64,000 nucleotides of DNA, taken from assembly GCF_000786205.1 (NCBI RefSeq), contig NZ_JROH01000003.1, positions 98,180 to 162,179 of the forward strand, in the 5' to 3' direction. Below are positions 7,944-16,815 of this stretch, one piece after another. Origin of the DNA: Sphingomonas sp. 37zxx (lineage in GTDB: Bacteria; Pseudomonadota; Alphaproteobacteria; Sphingomonadales; Sphingomonadaceae). A program made the position numbers and the translations under genes. Each line of letters begins with the position of its first letter. Position 1 is the stretch's first letter. Under the pieces are notes generated by a model that did not search any database, was not told where the DNA came from, and saw only the letters and a list, made by a program, of their open reading frames with translations.

Positions 7944-9733
7944 CCGCCCCCGACGCACCCGCCGACGATCCGGGGCCGTGGCGGTCGGCGCGCAAAATCT
8001 ATCGCCACCTGGCGGCAAAGCGCCGGCGGCAGTTCGCCCTTACGATCGCACTGATGATCGCCGGGGCGGTCGCCGAGCTGGCGACGATCGGCGCGGTGCT
8101 GCCCTTTCTGGCGATCGTCACCGGCGGGTCACAGGGGCGCTATGGCGGCGCGGTCGCGGTGATCGATGCCGTTGCCGATACGCTCGGCATCAGCACGATC
8201 GCGCTGGCCGCCCTTGCGCTGGTGGCCATCGCCATCACCTCGGGCGCGGTGCGGCTGGCGTTGATATGGACCAGCCAGCATTTCGTATTCGCGGTCGCGC
8301 ACGATCTGGCGACGCGGATTTACAGCCGGACGCTGCATCAGCCGTACAGCTATCACGTCATGCGCAACACCAGCCAGACGATCTCGGGAATCGAGAAGGT
8401 GCAATATGTGCTGGGCAACGTGCTGATGCCGGCGATGCTGGGAACGACGGCGGCGGTGGTCGCGCTGTTCATCCTGGCGGCGCTGATCGCGATCGATCCC
8501 GCGACGTCGCTGGTCGCCTGCCTGTGCTTCGTCGTGCTGTACGCCATCGTCAGCATCACCACGCGCAAGCGGCTATACCGTAATGCCGACATCATCGGCG
8601 ATGCGATGCAGCTGCGGGTGCAGACGCTGCAAGAGGGGATGGGCGGCATCCGCGACGTCCTGCTCGATCAGACCCAGGGCATTTTCGTCGCCAAATTCGC
8701 CAAGATCGACCACGCTTTCCGCCAGGCACAGGCCGCCAACCAGTTCATCGGTGCCGCGCCGCGCTATGTGGTCGAAGCTGGCGGGGTGGTGCTGATCGCG
8801 GTGCTGACGCTGTATGTGAGTACCCAGCCGGGCGGCATCATTGCTGCCCTGCCGATGCTCGGTGCACTGGCACTGGGGGCGCAGCGGTTGTTGCCGCTGG
8901 TCCAGCAGGTGTATTTCAGCTGGTCGCAAATTCACGGCAATCGCCGCGCGTTGCTGGACGTCGCCCGCCTGCTCGACATTCCGGCGCCGGTGCCGCAAGC
9001 GACGGTCCCGGTGCCGCCGCTGGCCAGCGCGATCGAGATCGATCAGGTCAGCTATCGCTATCCCTCGGGCGACCGCCCCGCACTCGATCGGCTGTCGCTG
9101 ACGATCGCGCGCGGCGCACGCATCGGGCTGCTCGGCAAATCGGGGGGCGGCAAGAGTACGCTGGCCGACCTGATCATGGGCTTGCTCGATCCCACCCTGG
9201 GCTGTCTGCGGATCGACGGGCGCGTGCTCGATGCCGGAGCAAAGCCATCATGGCAGGCCCAGATCGCGCATGTGCCCCAGGCGATCTATCTGGCCGACAG
9301 CAGCATCGCCGCCAATATCGCCTTCGGGCGCGACGCCGATATGATCGACATGGCGCGGGTGCGCGCCGCCGCGCAGGGGGCCGATCTCCATGATTTCATC
9401 GCCAGCCTGCCCGATGGCTATCAATCGAGCGTGGGCGAGCGCGGCATTCGCCTGTCGGGTGGTCAGCGCCAGCGGATCGGCATCGCCCGCGCCCTGTACA
9501 AGCGCGCCACGATCCTGATCCTCGATGAAGCCACCAGCGCGCTCGACGACGAAACCGAACAGGCGGTGATGGCGGCGATCGATCGCTTGTCACGCGACCT
9601 GACCATCGTGTCGATCGCGCACCGCGTATCGACGCTGCGGGGCTGTGACACGGTGGTACGGATCGAAGGCGGACGGATCGTGGCGCAAGGGCCATATGCC
9701 CAGATCGTGACCGCCGCCGCCGCAGCCGAGTGA
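7940..9733 (+). CDS. ABC transporter, fused permease/ATPase (MsbA-like lipid-glycan flippase type)
   Basis: A 597-residue half-transporter. Six hydrophobic helices cover about 30-330, and the nucleotide-binding domain about 355-590 has Walker A GKSGGGKST (about 398), signature LSGGQRQRIGIARAL (about 504) and Walker B ILILDEATSALDD (about 525), then the H-loop IAHR. Type I exporters in polysaccharide loci commonly flip lipid-linked sugar intermediates (PglK/MsbA type), and no Wzx gene is visible here, so a flippase role is a reasonable inference. The ATG at 7940 overlaps the upstream TGA (ATGA); the frame is open further upstream, but that part reads as a shadow of the previous gene. Confidence 0.88.
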   Translation: MTAPDAPADDPGPWRSARKIYRHLAAKRRRQFALTIALMIAGAVAELATIGAVLPFLAIVTGGSQGRYGGAVAVIDAVADTLGISTIALAALALVAIAITSGAVRLALIWTSQHFVFAVAHDLATRIYSRTLHQPYSYHVMRNTSQTISGIEKVQYVLGNVLMPAMLGTTAAVVALFILAALIAIDPATSLVACLCFVVLYAIVSITTRKRLYRNADIIGDAMQLRVQTLQEGMGGIRDVLLDQTQGIFVAKFAKIDHAFRQAQAANQFIGAAPRYVVEAGGVVLIAVLTLYVSTQPGGIIAALPMLGALALGAQRLLPLVQQVYFSWSQIHGNRRALLDVARLLDIPAPVPQATVPVPPLASAIEIDQVSYRYPSGDRPALDRLSLTIARGARIGLLGKSGGGKSTLADLIMGLLDPTLGCLRIDGRVLDAGAKPSWQAQIAHVPQAIYLADSSIAANIAFGRDADMIDMARVRAAAQGADLHDFIASLPDGYQSSVGERGIRLSGGQRQRIGIARALYKRATILILDEATSALDDETEQAVMAAIDRLSRDLTIVSIAHRVSTLRGCDTVVRIEGGRIVAQGPYAQIVTAAAAAE

Positions 9734-11640
9734 GCATCGCCACCGACACCGCGCGGCGAACCGACCTTCAGGCGCTGCGCGGCCTGGCGGTGATCATCGT
9801 CATCCTGTTCCATTCGGGCCTTGGGATTCTGCCGTCGGGGTATCTGGGCGTCGACATGTTCTTCGTCCTGTCGGGCTATCTGATCACCGGCATCCTCCTG
9901 CGCCAGCGCCTGGCCGGAAGCTTTCGGTTCGCCGATTTCTACCTTCGCCGCGCGCGCCGCCTGCTGCCGGCGGCGTATGCGATGCTGGCGGTGACGATCG
10001 TCGCGGCGATGCTGCTGCTGACGCGCAGCGGCTATGATCGTTTCGCGCAGCAACTGGCGGGGGCGCTCGCCTTTTCGACCAACATCGTGCTGTGGCGGCA
10101 GATTAATTATTTCCATGATTCAGCGGTGTTCGAGCCGCTGTTGCACCTGTGGTCGCTGGGGATCGAGGAGCAATTTTATCTCTTCCTGCCCGCCTTGCTG
10201 GTGCTGCTGCCGCCGCGCCGCTGGTTTGCCGTGCTGTTGGTGGCGACGCTTGCCAGCCTGATCGGCTATCTGGTGGCCTATCCGCGCGTGCCGGCCGCCG
10301 CCTTTTATCTGCTGCCGCTGCGCGCATGGGAGTTGGGGCTGGGCGCGCTGGCGTGTTTCGCTGGCACCGCCATTCGCGATCGGGCCACGCGGTGGCGACC
10401 GGCGGCGCTGTTGCTGCTGCTGGCGATACCGTTCGCCCCGGAAACCCCGAGCTTCATTCCCGTGGTCACATTGCTCGCGGGCCTGGCTGCGCTAGGCATC
10501 ATCATTGCCCGGCCCTGGCCAACGCCAGCGCTGCGCCCGCTGGCCGCGATCGGCGACCGGTCCTATTCGCTGTATCTGGTGCATTGGCCGCTCTTTGCCT
10601 TTGCCAATGTCCTGTGGTTGGGGACGCCGCTGCCCGGCTGGCTGATCGCGGCCCTGCTGCTGGCTACCGCGCTGCTCGGTTTTGCGTCCTATCGCTACAT
10701 CGAACAGCCCGGGCAGACGCTGCCGATCGCCGCGAAAACGGTCTGGATGCTGGCGGCGGCGGGCGCGATCGCGCTGGCACTGCTGGGAGCGATGGGCGCG
10801 CTGGTCGTCGGCAATCGCGGCCAGACCTTCGACATGCGCGGCGTGGTCGGTCTGCCCTTGCCCGATTGCGATGGCAGCGCCGACCCGTTCGATGGGCGCT
10901 GCACCCAATCGGATCGACCCGAAATCCTGCTATGGGGCGATTCCTTTTCGCAGCATCTGGTGCCGGGGATCACCGCATCCACCACCCGCCCGATCGCGCA
11001 GGCAAGCCTTGGGGGATGCCCGCCGCTGCTGGGAATCGCATTGGTCGAAGGCCCGGCAAGCCAGCGGACCGCCAGCGAATGCATCGCCTTCAACGACAGC
11101 GTTCTTGCCTATCTCGATCGCACCCCCAGCGTCGGCGTGGTGATATTGGCCGGACGCTATCTTCGCTACACCCATCCTGGCATCCAGGTAATGCTGGCCG
11201 AGGAGGGCAACCGCATCACCACCAGCGCCCCCGATCTGGTGGTGCGCGCGCAACTGCGCACCAGCGCGGCGATCCGCGCGCGTGGCCGGCGCGTGGTGAT
11301 CGTGTCGGGACCGCCGCAGGCGCGCTTCGATGTTGGCCAGTGCTGGGAACGCAAGCTGGCCGGGCTGCCCTATGCCGTCGCGCGCGCCGATTGCGCCATC
11401 ACCCCGGCGACCGCGCATGAACAATCGGCTGCGACCGCCAACCTGCTCGATCGTTTTGCCCGCAGCGCCGCCACGCCGGTGCTCCGGCTGGATCGGGCGA
11501 TGTGCGCCAACGGCATTTGCGCCACCGCGTGGAACGGCGTGCCGCTGTACCGCGACCGCAACCATCTGGCCTATGCCGGCGGAGAGCTGGTCGGCCGCCG
11601 CTTCGCGCTTGGCCAGCGCGCCTGGGCGGCCGCGCGCTAA
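9730..11640 (+). CDS. O-acyltransferase of the OafA family with C-terminal SGNH domain
   Basis: A 636-residue protein. The N-terminal half is an acyltransferase-3 membrane domain with LQALRGLAVIIVILFHSG and YLGVDMFFVLSGYLITG, including the family's conserved Arg and His. The C-terminal half is an SGNH esterase-like domain with GDSFSQH (nucleophile Ser near 404) and DRNHL (Asp/His near 608-611). OafA-SGNH enzymes move acetyl or other acyl groups across the membrane onto surface glycans. The start is a GTG at 9730 overlapping the TGA of the ABC transporter, the third 4-bp overlap in a row, so the set should be translated together. It meets the minus-strand GT2 gene tail to tail, overlapping by 4 bp. 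Confidence 0.9.
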   Translation: MSIATDTARRTDLQALRGLAVIIVILFHSGLGILPSGYLGVDMFFVLSGYLITGILLRQRLAGSFRFADFYLRRARRLLPAAYAMLAVTIVAAMLLLTRSGYDRFAQQLAGALAFSTNIVLWRQINYFHDSAVFEPLLHLWSLGIEEQFYLFLPALLVLLPPRRWFAVLLVATLASLIGYLVAYPRVPAAAFYLLPLRAWELGLGALACFAGTAIRDRATRWRPAALLLLLAIPFAPETPSFIPVVTLLAGLAALGIIIARPWPTPALRPLAAIGDRSYSLYLVHWPLFAFANVLWLGTPLPGWLIAALLLATALLGFASYRYIEQPGQTLPIAAKTVWMLAAAGAIALALLGAMGALVVGNRGQTFDMRGVVGLPLPDCDGSADPFDGRCTQSDRPEILLWGDSFSQHLVPGITASTTRPIAQASLGGCPPLLGIALVEGPASQRTASECIAFNDSVLAYLDRTPSVGVVILAGRYLRYTHPGIQVMLAEEGNRITTSAPDLVVRAQLRTSAAIRARGRRVVIVSGPPQARFDVGQCWERKLAGLPYAVARADCAITPATAHEQSAATANLLDRFARSAATPVLRLDRAMCANGICATAWNGVPLYRDRNHLAYAGGELVGRRFALGQRAWAAAR

Positions 11641-12599
11641 AGGCGGCGCTTCACCGCCGAATAGCCGCGCGCCCCCCCGCGCAACACCCTGCCCGGAAGA
11701 TAGGACAGGAGATGATAGACAAGCCCCGGCAAGCCAATCGATCGATATGCCCCCTTCAGGATCGAGCGCGCTTCGCGGCTGCGGCCTGCATATAGTTGAC
11801 CGCGCGCATAGTTCAGCCGGGTGCGATCGGCATAGCCGCGTATCGCGTCGTGCAGCTTGCGATACTGCGGGGCCGCCAGCGCTTGTTCGAGCACCGCGAA
11901 CACCGGCGCGTGCGATTGCGGCACGTCGCGGGTACCTGCAGCATCACTGGCGGCGCGCTCCATCGCCCCGCCATTGCCGCGCAGATAGATCGACGTCTGC
12001 CGCGAGCTGACCGCAATCGCATGGTCGAGCGCGAACCGTACCCAGAACTCGGTATCCGCCCCCACCGGCCAGCGCCCGAAGCCGGTCGTCGCCGCAAAGG
12101 CCGATCGCCGGATCGCGACGCTAGAGGCGTTGAACACGCTGCCGTCATGCTGCCGAAAGAAATCGAGCAGTTCGGCATGACCGGCACGACTGGGGCTGGC
12201 CGCCACACGGTCGAGCGCGGCCAGGTCCGACGCCAGCGATGCCGCGCCGACCAGATCGGCTTGCGGACAAGCCCCGATCACCTCGGCCAGCGTCGCCAGA
12301 TGCTCGCGCCGCCACACATCATCGGCATCGATCAGCGCGATCCACTCACCATTGGCAGCAGCCGCCCCAGAGTTGCGCGCGGCACCTTCGCCGGCATTCG
12401 CCTGGCGGATCAGCCGGATCCGCGGATCGGGATTAGCCGCGACACGCTCGCCGCTGCCATCGGTCGATCCGTCGTCGACCACGATCAGTTCGAGCGGCGA
12501 CCATGTTTGCCCCAACACCGACGCGATCGTGCGCTCGATGAAATCCCGCTTGTTGTATAGCGGGATGACAACCGAAAAGCTGGGAAGCGGGGCGGCCAT
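11637..12599 (-). CDS. Glycosyltransferase family 2
   Basis: A 320-residue GT-A fold transferase for the repeat unit. It starts FSVVIPLYNKRDFIERTIASVLGQ, has VVDDGSTDGS for nucleotide-sugar binding and LIDADDVW as the metal-binding DxD. A basic C-terminal tail may hold it at the membrane. The start is Met 12599 (AAPLPSFSVVIP); upstream in-frame sequence lacks coding character. Donor and acceptor cannot be predicted. Confidence 0.88.
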   Translation of the reverse strand: MAAPLPSFSVVIPLYNKRDFIERTIASVLGQTWSPLELIVVDDGSTDGSGERVAANPDPRIRLIRQANAGEGAARNSGAAAANGEWIALIDADDVWRREHLATLAEVIGACPQADLVGAASLASDLAALDRVAASPSRAGHAELLDFFRQHDGSVFNASSVAIRRSAFAATTGFGRWPVGADTEFWVRFALDHAIAVSSRQTSIYLRGNGGAMERAASDAAGTRDVPQSHAPVFAVLEQALAAPQYRKLHDAIRGYADRTRLNYARGQLYAGRSREARSILKGAYRSIGLPGLVYHLLSYLPGRVLRGGARGYSAVKRRL

Positions 12600-12678
12600 G
12601 CGCGCATCTTGTCGCAACCCTGGTGCCAAGACCAGCGCCGCCGTTGCCGCGCGGCGCATTGTCGCCGATAGCATTGGC

Positions 12679-13758
12679 GTGACCGACGCAGCCGGCCCGC
12701 TTTTATACGTGACACCAACCGACCCGGCGCTTGCCACCGGCGGCCGGGCCAAGCTGTCGCGGCTGCACCAGTCGCTGCTCCACGATCTGTTGGGCGATGG
12801 ATTTCATCGGCTCGTGCTCCCGTCGCGCGGACCCAATCCTGTCGCCGCGATCCTGCGGGGCCAGATCGACGGCATCGACGCCGCGAGCCTTTCGGCGCTG
12901 TCGGACAGGATCGCCGGCCACCGGATCGAGCGGATATTCCTCGATGGATCGAACCTTGGCAGCGCGGCCCGCGCGATCAAGCGCCGCCACCCGGCGGTTC
13001 GCGTCATCACCTTTTGCCACAATGTCGAAGCTCGATTCTTCCTGGGGGCCTTGCGCGCCAGCCCGACGCCGCGATCGCTGGCGGTGCTCGCCGCCAACCT
13101 GAACGCCGAACGCGCGGCGGTGCGGGCGAGTGACATGATCATCACCCTCAGCGATCGCGACAGCGCGTTGTTGCAGCGGCTTTATGGACGCGGCGCCGAT
13201 GCCGTCCTGCCGCTAGCGATCGAGGACGGGTATCGGCGCGATGCCCTGCCGCCGCCACGATCGCCCGCGCCCACCCCCTATCTGCTGTTCGTCGGCGGCG
13301 GCTTTTACGCCAATCGCGATGCGGTGCGATGGTATGCCGATCGCGTTGCGCCAAGGCTCGCGATCGAGACGATGATCGTCGGCCACGGCATGGAACAATG
13401 CCCGCCTGCCCCCGGCATCACCCTGGTGGGCGCGGTCGAGGATCTGGCACCGTGGTACGCGCATGCCCTCGCTGTCGTCGCGCCGATCCGCGATGGTTCG
13501 GGGATGAAGACCAAGGTTGCCGAAGCGCTGATGTTCGGCAAACGAATCATCGCCACGGCAGAGGCGTTTTCGGGCTATGCCCCATCGGTGGTCGTCGCCA
13601 ATCGACAATGCGACGACCCGGCAAGCTTCGCGGCGGCGATCAGCGAAGCCTGCGGCGATCCCCCGCCCGGTTTCGATCCTGCGATCCGGCTGCTCTATGA
13701 TCGGTTCCACGCGCCGGCGGTGGCGCGGGCCGGGCTTGCCGCCATTATCTCGGCGTAG
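12679..13758 (+). CDS. Glycosyltransferase, GT4/GT1-like (GT-B fold)
   Basis: A 359-residue GT-B glycosyltransferase. It opens PLLYVTPTDPALATGGRAK, typical of the acceptor-side Rossmann domain. The C-terminal domain has YLLFVGGGFYANRDAVRW and RDGSGMKTKVAEALMFGKRIIAT, the donor-binding element with E and K/T residues seen in this group. I prefer the GTG at 12679 because the preceding in-frame residues (from ATG 12598, which overlaps the divergent GT2 start codon) do not look protein-like; ATG 12598 remains possible. The last 64 bp overlap the 3' end of the opposing GT4 gene, so both C-termini are encoded by the same DNA. Confidence 0.82.
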   Translation: MTDAAGPLLYVTPTDPALATGGRAKLSRLHQSLLHDLLGDGFHRLVLPSRGPNPVAAILRGQIDGIDAASLSALSDRIAGHRIERIFLDGSNLGSAARAIKRRHPAVRVITFCHNVEARFFLGALRASPTPRSLAVLAANLNAERAAVRASDMIITLSDRDSALLQRLYGRGADAVLPLAIEDGYRRDALPPPRSPAPTPYLLFVGGGFYANRDAVRWYADRVAPRLAIETMIVGHGMEQCPPAPGITLVGAVEDLAPWYAHALAVVAPIRDGSGMKTKVAEALMFGKRIIATAEAFSGYAPSVVVANRQCDDPASFAAAISEACGDPPPGFDPAIRLLYDRFHAPAVARAGLAAIISA

Positions 13759-14831
13759 AGCGCCGCGATCTGATCGGCGAGATGATCGAACGCGAAATCG
13801 CCGACCCGTTTTGCGCCATAGGCCATCAGCCGCTGCCGTTCGATCGGGTCCGACCAGGCGCGTTCGATCACCGCCGCCGCCGCCGCTTTGCCCGCCAACG
13901 GCATATACGCCCCCTGCCCTTCGCTCACCTCCCGAAACACCGGCGTATCGCTGGTGACCACCGGGCGACCCGCCGCCATCGCTTCGATCACCGCGATGCC
14001 AAAGCCTTCATAGCGCGACGGCACCACCACCAGATGACAGGCAGCGTATAGCGCGGCGATGGTCGCATCATCGGCGTGCTGGATGATCCGCACCAGCGGC
14101 TCCAGCCCCAGCCGGGCGATCCGCGCGCGCAATGCCGTAAGGCTGCCCGCGTCGTTCCCCGCGATCACCAGCGGCCTTGGCGCTCCCGCATCGCGCAGCA
14201 CCGCCACCGCGTCGATCGCCAGCTCCAGATTCTTGCGCGCTTCGAGATGCCCGACCGCCAGCATGAACTGCGGCGGCAGGCCGGGCGGCAGCGTGGCGGA
14301 GGCTGGCGTCGCCACCGGCTTGGTCACCCCGTTATAGACCACCGATACCGGCGTATCGGCGCGAAACGCCATCAGCTCGGCGCGCATCGCCTGCGACACG
14401 GTGATGATATGATCGGCGCGGGCAAAGGCATCGGCGAGCACCGGGCGCGCGATCAGCCGCTCGATCAACGGCCGATCGGCTTGCAGCGGTCGCAAATCAT
14501 GGATCGTCAGGATGGTGCGGCACGGCGCGCCGATCAGTGGCAGCGTGAACGTCTCGAACAGGTCGAGCCGATCGGCGGCCAGCGCCGATCGCCAATAACC
14601 CAGCCCCGCGCGAAACCGCGCCCAGCGCCCGCTGCTGGGCAGCGGCGTCGGGCGAACGATGACATTGGGCGAGTCGGCGAACCACGTCCCGATCCGCTGG
14701 TCCGCCGGCTCGTACAGCACGAACGAAATGGCCGGGTTGCGGCGGATCAGCGCGCCATACAGGTGCCGGAAGCGCTGATTCGCCCCCGATGGCCGATCGT
14801 CGAAACAGGTTGCGTTCAGCCCGACGCGCAT
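13695..14831 (-). CDS. Glycosyltransferase family 4
   Basis: A 378-residue GT-B transferase. It begins MRVGLNATCFDDRPSGANQR, has ILTIHDLRPL and HIITVSQAMRAEL in the first domain, and LAVGHLEARKNLELAIDAV plus VVVPSRYEGFGIAVIEAMAAGRPVVTSD in the second. The latter holds the catalytic/donor-binding EX7E-like motif of family 4. It is closely followed on the same strand by the gene set at 14835-16744 (3-bp gap to the upstream gene's stop). Its 3' end overlaps the convergent gene by 64 bp, an unusually long antisense coding overlap. Confidence 0.9.
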   Translation of the reverse strand: MRVGLNATCFDDRPSGANQRFRHLYGALIRRNPAISFVLYEPADQRIGTWFADSPNVIVRPTPLPSSGRWARFRAGLGYWRSALAADRLDLFETFTLPLIGAPCRTILTIHDLRPLQADRPLIERLIARPVLADAFARADHIITVSQAMRAELMAFRADTPVSVVYNGVTKPVATPASATLPPGLPPQFMLAVGHLEARKNLELAIDAVAVLRDAGAPRPLVIAGNDAGSLTALRARIARLGLEPLVRIIQHADDATIAALYAACHLVVVPSRYEGFGIAVIEAMAAGRPVVTSDTPVFREVSEGQGAYMPLAGKAAAAAVIERAWSDPIERQRLMAYGAKRVGDFAFDHLADQIAALYAEIMAASPARATAGAWNRS

Positions 14832-14834
14832 CGT

Positions 14835-15941
14835 TCAGCCCGCATCCAATCCCAGCAGCGTGAAATGCCGCTCGATCACCGTCGATTCCTCGAACGGGCG
14901 CACCGCCTGTGCCAGCAGTTCAGGCGCGATCGGGTGGTCGAGCGCGGTGGCGATGCCATCGGCCAACGCTTCGGGATCACCGACCGGCACCAGATAGCCA
15001 TAGCGGCCATCGTCCAGCACTTCGCGCGGCCCGGTCGGGCAATCGGTCGACACCGGGGTGCAGCCGCACAGCATCGCCTCGACCAGCACGTTGGGCAGCC
15101 CTTCGACATGCGATGACAGGGCAAAGACTCTGGCGCGGGCAAAATATTTCAGCGGATTCTCCACCCTTCCCGGCAGGCGCACCCGATCCCCCAGCCCCGC
15201 CGCCGCCACCTGCGCCTCCAGCGCGGCGCGTGACTGGCCTTCACCCAGGATCACCAGCCGCACCATGCGCCCCCGATCACGCAGGATCGCGGCGGCAGCG
15301 ATCAGATCGGCGAAGCCTTTCCACGGGGCCAGTGTTCCCGCCGCAACGATGACGGGTATGCTGCGATCCACGAACCACGGATCATCGACGGGATCGAGCG
15401 CGCGCGCCCGCGCTGCCGGTTGATCGACGATATTGTACACGCAGACATGCCGGCGTGCGCCGAAAACGTGGGCATATTGCGCCACCATATCCTGCGACAC
15501 ACAGGTCAGCGCATCGGCTCGCCACGCCACCGCGCGCGCCAGTTGCTTCAACACCCATTTTTTCGTCGGCACGCGATTGGAATAGGTATCGAACGGCGTA
15601 ACCCGCGAAGACCCGCTGATTCGCGCGCGCGACCTGCATGCGATCGCGGCCAGCAGCACGAAGGTGTTGAGGTGATCCTCCGCCGAAAACACCGCATCGG
15701 GCAGCGCGTGCCGCAGATAGCGCAGGATCGGCCAGAACATGCCGCGCGCCTGCCGGCTGTCCAGCACACGAACCGTAACGCCGGGGGCTTCGGGTACGCG
15801 CAGGTCGGGATCGCAGCGCCCGATGATCAGATCGACGCGGTGACCGCGCGCCGCCAGCGCGGCGGCAAAGCGCCATTGTGCCAGCGGCACCCCCGAAATG
15901 GCGTAGCGCGGGGTGATCACCGCCAGATGCAACCGCCTCAT
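14835..15941 (-). CDS. Glycosyltransferase family 4
   Basis: A 368-residue GT-B transferase with RRLHLAVITPRYAISGVPLAQ at the N-terminus, VIVAAGTLAPWKGFADLIAAA and RLVILGEGQSRAALEAQ in the donor domain, and FALSSHVEGLPNVLVEAMLCGCTPVSTDCPTGPREVL, the family 4 signature with the paired glutamates. Start Met 15941 overlaps the FkbM stop by 4 bp (ATGA), so it is translationally coupled to the methyltransferase. It acts in cytoplasmic assembly of the lipid-linked repeat unit; sugar specificity is unknown. Confidence 0.9.
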   Translation of the reverse strand: MRRLHLAVITPRYAISGVPLAQWRFAAALAARGHRVDLIIGRCDPDLRVPEAPGVTVRVLDSRQARGMFWPILRYLRHALPDAVFSAEDHLNTFVLLAAIACRSRARISGSSRVTPFDTYSNRVPTKKWVLKQLARAVAWRADALTCVSQDMVAQYAHVFGARRHVCVYNIVDQPAARARALDPVDDPWFVDRSIPVIVAAGTLAPWKGFADLIAAAAILRDRGRMVRLVILGEGQSRAALEAQVAAAGLGDRVRLPGRVENPLKYFARARVFALSSHVEGLPNVLVEAMLCGCTPVSTDCPTGPREVLDDGRYGYLVPVGDPEALADGIATALDHPIAPELLAQAVRPFEESTVIERHFTLLGLDAG

Positions 15942-16744
15942 CCCAGCAACGACCGATAGTCTCCGCCGGCCACGCGCGCGCGCGCCAGGAACAGGAAATT
16001 GTTGCAATAGTCGGCATCGGGATTGCCGAGGGCGGCCAGCGATTGATGCACCGCCGGCCGGAAATCGGCGATCGGCGTCAACACGCGGTCCTTCAGGAAG
16101 TAACCCTCATAGCCAAGCGAATCGATTCGTTCGAAGGTTTCGGCAATCGGTTGCGCGCGGTGGCGCTGTTCGATCTCGATCAGCATCGCGGGGGCCGATG
16201 CGGCAATCGTCGCCAGCGCGCCTTCCAGCACCGCCGCTTCATGCCCTTCGACATCGATCTTCAACAGCGCCGCATCGGTGATGCCGAACGAATCTAGCCG
16301 CCGCAGCGCGACGCTGACCGCCCGGCTGGCCCCCTCGGTTATCGGCTCGATCGACGCAGCCGCATCATGTTCGACGCCATCGCCATCGACCGGGATGGCG
16401 AGGTCCGCAACCCCGTCGACCGCCGACAGCGCGCAATCATGCACCCGCACCGTATCGCGCCCGGCGGCCCAGGCGCGCAACGCCGCCAGGCACATCGGGT
16501 TGGGCTCGAACACCTCCACCCGCGCGCCAAGCCGGTGCAGCGCATAGGCATAAGCGCCGTAATTGCCGCCAACGTCGATCGCGCGCGCGCCGGCGGGCAC
16601 CAGCGCGCGGAGCAACCGCATTTCGGGCTCCAGCGTGCGGTGCAGCTTTGCATGCCAATATTTCGCCGCAACACGCGATCGTGCCGGCAACCTGTCGCGC
16701 ACCGATGCCTTGATCCGACCAAGGCCAGTCATCGCTGCTGACAT
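15938..16744 (-). CDS. FkbM family SAM-dependent methyltransferase
   Basis: A 268-residue methyltransferase. The SAM-binding motif is IDVGGNYGAYAYALHRLGA (motif I) followed by VEVFEPNP; LLKIDVEGHEAAVLEGA is the FkbM hallmark. Members O-methylate sugars or polyketides. Given neighbours it most likely methylates a hydroxyl of the exopolysaccharide. Start Met 16744 (SAAMTGLGR); Met 16732 is an alternative. Divergent from the asparagine-synthase gene with about 70 bp between the starts, room for both promoters. Confidence 0.85.
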   Translation of the reverse strand: MSAAMTGLGRIKASVRDRLPARSRVAAKYWHAKLHRTLEPEMRLLRALVPAGARAIDVGGNYGAYAYALHRLGARVEVFEPNPMCLAALRAWAAGRDTVRVHDCALSAVDGVADLAIPVDGDGVEHDAAASIEPITEGASRAVSVALRRLDSFGITDAALLKIDVEGHEAAVLEGALATIAASAPAMLIEIEQRHRAQPIAETFERIDSLGYEGYFLKDRVLTPIADFRPAVHQSLAALGNPDADYCNNFLFLARARVAGGDYRSLLG

Positions 16745-16815
16745 ATCAAGGAAGGCTGGACATTTGCCGCCGCACGCGGCTTTCTCCGGCTGGGACTGGG
16801 CGGGGGAAGTAACCG

